Shown piece by piece: positions 61,420-64,000 of a stretch of 64,000 nt of DNA (position 1 is its first letter; every line of letters begins with the position of its first letter). The DNA is taken from contig CAJTZD010000004.1 of assembly GCA_910584235.1 (NCBI GenBank), forward strand, positions 1-64,000. The letters run 5' to 3'. The notes under the pieces were generated by a model, which worked only from the letters and a program-made list of their open reading frames with translations, was not told the DNA's origin and did not search any database. The position numbers and the translations under genes were made by a program. The DNA is from an uncultured Acetatifactor sp. (lineage in GTDB: Bacteria; Bacillota; Clostridia; Lachnospirales; Lachnospiraceae).

Positions 61420-62358
61420 ATGGCAGAAATAACTGCGGCAATGGTCAAGGAGCTTCGTGAGCAGACCGGCGCCGGTATGATGGATTGTAAAAAGGCTCTG
61501 AACGAGACCAATGGAAATATGGAAGAGGCCGTGGAGGTTCTGAGAAAGAGCGGGCAGGCCAAGGCTGTGAAGAAAGAGAGCAGGATTGCGGCCGAAGGGA
61601 TCTGCCGCATTGCCACCGAGGGCGACAAGGTAGCGGCGGTGGTGGAGGTGAACTCCGAGACCGATTTCGTGGCAAAGAACGAGACTTTCCAGCAGTTTGT
61701 AGAGGCAGTGGCAAAGCAGGCTGTGAAGACCCAGAGCGCTGATATTGAAGCGTTTCTGGAGGAGGCATGGATTGAGGACGGCTCCAAGAAAGTGAAAGAA
61801 GCTTTGGTGGACAAGATCGCAGTCATCGGTGAGAAGCTGAGCATCCGCAGATTCGAGAAAGTGAATGCGGCAGAGGGCTGCGTGGCTACGTATGTACACG
61901 GCGGCGGTCGTATCGGCGTCATTGTCGAAGCGAAGACCGATGTAGTGAACGATGCGGTGAAAGAGGCTCTCACGAATCTCGCTATGCAGGTAGCTGCCCT
62001 GAATCCCAAGTATGTGGCTACCACGGATGTGTCCGAGGAGTACAAGGCCCATGAGAAAGAGATTCTTGCCGCCCAGATCGCGCAGGATCCCAAGATGGCC
62101 GGAAAGCCCGAGAAAGTTATCGAGGGCGCTGTTATGGGCCGTCTGAACAAGGAGCTGAAAGAGGTATGCCTGTTAGAGCAGGTATACGTAAAAGCAGAGG
62201 ACGGCAAGCAGACCGTGGCTCAGTATGTGGCACAGGTGGCAAAGGAGAACAGCGCGAACCTGAGCATCAGCAGATTTGTGCGCTTCGAGACCGGCGAGGG
62301 TATCGAGAAGAAGCAGGAGGATTTTGCGGCTGAGGTGGCTGCGCAGATGGGCATGTAA
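61420..62358 (+). CDS. tsf: Translation elongation factor Ts
   Basis: A 312-residue EF-Ts, the nucleotide exchange factor for EF-Tu. N-terminal VKELREQTGAGMMDCKKAL (TDxGM-type UBA region), core with VEVNSETDFVAKNE (about 70-83), and a two-part dimerisation/core domain. ATG 61420 follows ACAGGAGGATGATATAA. Ends the rpsB operon. Confidence 0.98.
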   Translation: MAEITAAMVKELREQTGAGMMDCKKALNETNGNMEEAVEVLRKSGQAKAVKKESRIAAEGICRIATEGDKVAAVVEVNSETDFVAKNETFQQFVEAVAKQAVKTQSADIEAFLEEAWIEDGSKKVKEALVDKIAVIGEKLSIRRFEKVNAAEGCVATYVHGGGRIGVIVEAKTDVVNDAVKEALTNLAMQVAALNPKYVATTDVSEEYKAHEKEILAAQIAQDPKMAGKPEKVIEGAVMGRLNKELKEVCLLEQVYVKAEDGKQTVAQYVAQVAKENSANLSISRFVRFETGEGIEKKQEDFAAEVAAQMGM

Positions 62359-62395
62359 GCGAAGTTTTCATATCAGCACAGCGTAAAAAAATATG

Positions 62396-62459
62396 AGGCT
62401 CTGAAAGCCTTGTAATCACACATCTTTAAGTGGTTGCGGAGGATTTCAGGGCCTTTTTT
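62396..62459 (+). terminator. Terminator after tsf
   Basis: AGGCTCTGAAA (62396-62406) pairs with TTTCAGGGCCT (62444-62454) with one G-U, ending in six T. The 37-nt loop is long. It closes the rpsB-tsf operon and marks the last core chromosomal feature before the mobile element. Confidence 0.75.
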
Positions 62460-62526
62460 GTGTTCTGAAAAGGGGAAGCGGAAATGCCGTCTTTTACCGT
62501 CTGGAATCGTCTAAAATCACTTCAAA

Positions 62527-62593
62527 TTGAGTATTACTCAAGGGCGATGTTGAGTAAAATGAGTATTCACAATCTTCGGCGAAGTTTACTCAA
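62527..62593 (+). repeat. Palindromic GAGTA sites before the parA element
   Basis: TTGAGTATTACTCAA (62527-62541) is a perfect palindrome with 7-bp arms. TTGAGTAAA (62550-62558) and TTTACTCAA (62585-62593) form another inverted pair, and a GAGTA follows at 62561. Four TTGAGTA half-sites thus lie within 67 bp. They are about 70 bp before a DUF6075 gene and 770 bp before parA, and may be partition or operator sites of that element. The 62460-62659 stretch holds no convincing gene. Confidence 0.6.
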
Positions 62594-62659
62594 TTATAGC
62601 AGTTCCTTAAAACTCCCGGTCTTACTTCATTTAAAAATTCAAAATAAGGAGGCTGCATT

Positions 62660-63175
62660 ATGGACAGCACAGCGTTAAGAGCAGAGAAGCTGAAAGTGAA
62701 TGGCTCTTCTCTGGTGCCGCATGAGACGGAGCAAAGACGAATCGGTACTGAGAATAGAGGCATGATTTTTAAGAACGGCGAACATGAATGTTTTTATTAT
62801 GAGATGTTAAAACATATGAGGTTCCAGGATTGCTATCATAGAGCGTTGGTTTATGTGCTCGGAATATCTGGAGATACAAGGAGAAACTTTAAACGGATTT
62901 ATGATGTTGAAAGCGGATGTGTACGAACTGAGTGCCTGCAGGAAGGCTGGCAGACCAGTGGAAGCGGGAGGATAATCCGGATGGCATTCAATCTGTACTG
63001 TAATGGCACACCCAGTGTCTATGATTATGAGGACCATGAGGAGCAACTGAGAGAATGCCAATACTATACGGTGGAGGATCTTTTTTGCTGTGAATATGCA
63101 GTTTATTTCTGGGAAGCTGTAAAAATAAGATATCCGGAATATGCCATACAGAAAACCGGAGGATTGGAGGGGTAG
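62660..63175 (+). CDS. DUF6075 family protein
   Basis: A 171-residue protein with FKNGEHECFYYEMLKHMRFQ, then DCYHRALVYVLGISGDTRRNF (in part) and ECLQEGWQTSGSGRIIRMAF, the pattern of DUF6075, a family of unknown function frequent at the start of Lachnospiraceae conjugative elements. ATG 62660 follows AATAAGGAGGCTGCATT. First gene of the right-hand element; DUF3970 and parA follow on the same strand. Confidence 0.78.
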   Translation: MDSTALRAEKLKVNGSSLVPHETEQRRIGTENRGMIFKNGEHECFYYEMLKHMRFQDCYHRALVYVLGISGDTRRNFKRIYDVESGCVRTECLQEGWQTSGSGRIIRMAFNLYCNGTPSVYDYEDHEEQLRECQYYTVEDLFCCEYAVYFWEAVKIRYPEYAIQKTGGLEG

Positions 63176-63176
63176 A

Positions 63177-63344
63177 ATGCTTAAAATCAGAATGCAGGGA
63201 ACCAGAGAGGATCTGGAGTGGTTTAAAAAACTGTTGGAGCGGCATGAGAAGATTAAAGTTATGCAGGTTTCGGAAGCTTTTGCAAATAAAGGTACAAAGA
63301 AGTTTTTCCGTATGTATACGGAAGTAGAAAAAGTAAAAAGGTAG
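63177..63344 (+). CDS. DUF3970-like small protein
   Basis: A 55-residue basic protein (MLKIRMQGTREDLEWFKKLL at the start, YFRMYTEV-type FFRMYTEVEKVKR at the end), resembling DUF3970, a small family on mobile elements without known function. The start is ATG 63177, after GGAGGGGTAG, one base after the DUF6075 stop. parA begins 17 bp downstream, so the three genes are likely one operon. Confidence 0.7.
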   Translation: MLKIRMQGTREDLEWFKKLLERHEKIKVMQVSEAFANKGTKKFFRMYTEVEKVKR

Positions 63345-63360
63345 CACAGGAGGAAATCAT

Positions 63361-64000
63361 ATGAGCAGAGTATCCGAAAAACAAAAAACAGTAAATAGTT
63401 CTGTGGTTATCGCCATATCGAACCAGAAAGGAGGAGTAGGAAAAACAACCACCTGTGTGAACCTGGGGATTGGACTTGTAAGGGCGGGGAAAAAGGTCTT
63501 GTTGGTGGAGGCTGATGCCCAGGGCAGTCTTGCGGTGAGCTTAGGAATTCAAGAGCCGGACAAGTTGGATGCTACACTGGTGAACATTTTGGAGAAGGTT
63601 ATCAATGATGAGGAGGTTGAGCCGCGGGAAGGAATCATCTGCCATGAAGAGGGAATTGATTTTATCCCTGCAAATATTGAACTGGCGGGATTGGAGACGG
63701 CCCTTGTGAACATTATGAGCCGGGAGACGGTGATGCGCCAGTTCCTGCAGGAAATGCGGCAGCAGTATGACTATATTTTAATAGACTGCATGCCTTCTCT
63801 GGGGATGATTACCATAAACGCCCTTGTGGCGGCAGATTACGTGCTTGTCCCTGTGGAGGCCGCCTATTTGCCCGTGAAAGGTCTTCAGCAGTTGATTAAG
63901 ACTATCGGAAACATACATCGGAAGCTGAACCCTTCCCTGGAGATTCTGGGAATCCTGTTGACGAAGGTTGACCGCAGGACAAATTTCGCAAGGGAGACAT
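63361..64000 (+). CDS. ParA-family partition ATPase (partial, runs off the window)
   Basis: 213 codons are present, open to the right edge. Deviant Walker A NQKGGVGKTTTCVNLG (about residues 25-40), then VLLVEADAQGSLAVSLG (DxDxQxN-type, here EADAQG, with Glu where Asp is usual) and YILIDCMPSLGMITINAL (Walker B), all typical of ParA/Soj ATPases of plasmids and conjugative elements. ATG 63361 follows CACAGGAGGAAATCAT. A ParB partner would be expected just beyond the window. Confidence 0.93.
   Translation, partial: MSRVSEKQKTVNSSVVIAISNQKGGVGKTTTCVNLGIGLVRAGKKVLLVEADAQGSLAVSLGIQEPDKLDATLVNILEKVINDEEVEPREGIICHEEGIDFIPANIELAGLETALVNIMSRETVMRQFLQEMRQQYDYILIDCMPSLGMITINALVAADYVLVPVEAAYLPVKGLQQLIKTIGNIHRKLNPSLEILGILLTKVDRRTNFARET

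Noticed and set aside
62484..62678. 64-residue reading frame before the DUF6075 gene
   Set aside because: It crosses the palindromic GAGTA sites and overlaps the DUF6075 start, lacks a ribosome binding site and resembles no protein family.

Overview
The window is chromosomal DNA from a flagellated low-to-mid GC Firmicute, most likely Lachnospiraceae (Clostridium cluster XIVa). The support is the order dprA - topA - codY - flagellar/chemotaxis operon - sigD - rpsB - tsf, which is also the Bacillus/Clostridia order; a FliY-type switch protein; PolC-type polymerase; strong AGGAGG ribosome binding sites with frequent TTG/GTG starts; and accessory genes (DUF6870-, DUF6075- and DUF3970-like, AAA-ATPase/PDDEXK_9 family) typical of that family's integrative elements.

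Layout. (1) 1-8286: one end of an integrated mobile element: a DinG/XPD-like iron-sulfur helicase, two small genes, then three intact large serine recombinases in tandem. (2) 8284-11650: an accessory 'scrapyard' of truncated genes (C-terminal part of a Schlafen/AlbA-type regulator, a SIR2-domain fragment, fragments of an AAA-ATPase/PD-(D/E)XK gene) plus one intact copy of that AAA-ATPase gene. Three copies of an 83-89 bp tail sequence, and part of a fourth, follow these unrelated genes, and two are followed by a conserved promoter module. (3) 11736-15166: a DUF2871 membrane protein, and an XRE regulator plus ABC exporter on the minus strand. (4) 15187-28662: housekeeping and competence-type genes: a divergent orphan PilT-like ATPase, YifB/ComM, DprA, IspG, PolC, tRNA-Glu(CTC), TopA and CodY. 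(5) 28849-60407: an almost uninterrupted forward run of about 32 kb encoding the flagellar basal body, hook, export gate, stator and switch, CheY/CheC/CheD, a PilZ brake and SigD, ending with a SwrB-like protein and an MltG-like protein. (6) 60413-62459: rpsB-tsf with its own promoter and terminator. (7) 62484-64000: the beginning of another mobile element (palindromic GAGTA sites, DUF6075, DUF3970, ParA running off the end).

How it works together. Region 5 should yield a complete hook-basal body and export apparatus under a sigma-A-type promoter directly after codY; sigD near its end would switch on late genes (filament, most chemoreceptors) that are not here. The chemotaxis kinase core (cheA, cheW, cheB, cheR) is absent from the cluster although cheC, cheD and cheY remain. 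Both ends of the window are mobile DNA, so the core segment is framed by two insertions. The most unusual signals are the tail-repeat scrapyard, the triple recombinase module with its inverted-repeat leader, the 19-bp hairpin-forming repeats around the gene before sigD, and the palindromic sites in front of the parA element. Functions are assigned by reading motifs, without database searches.
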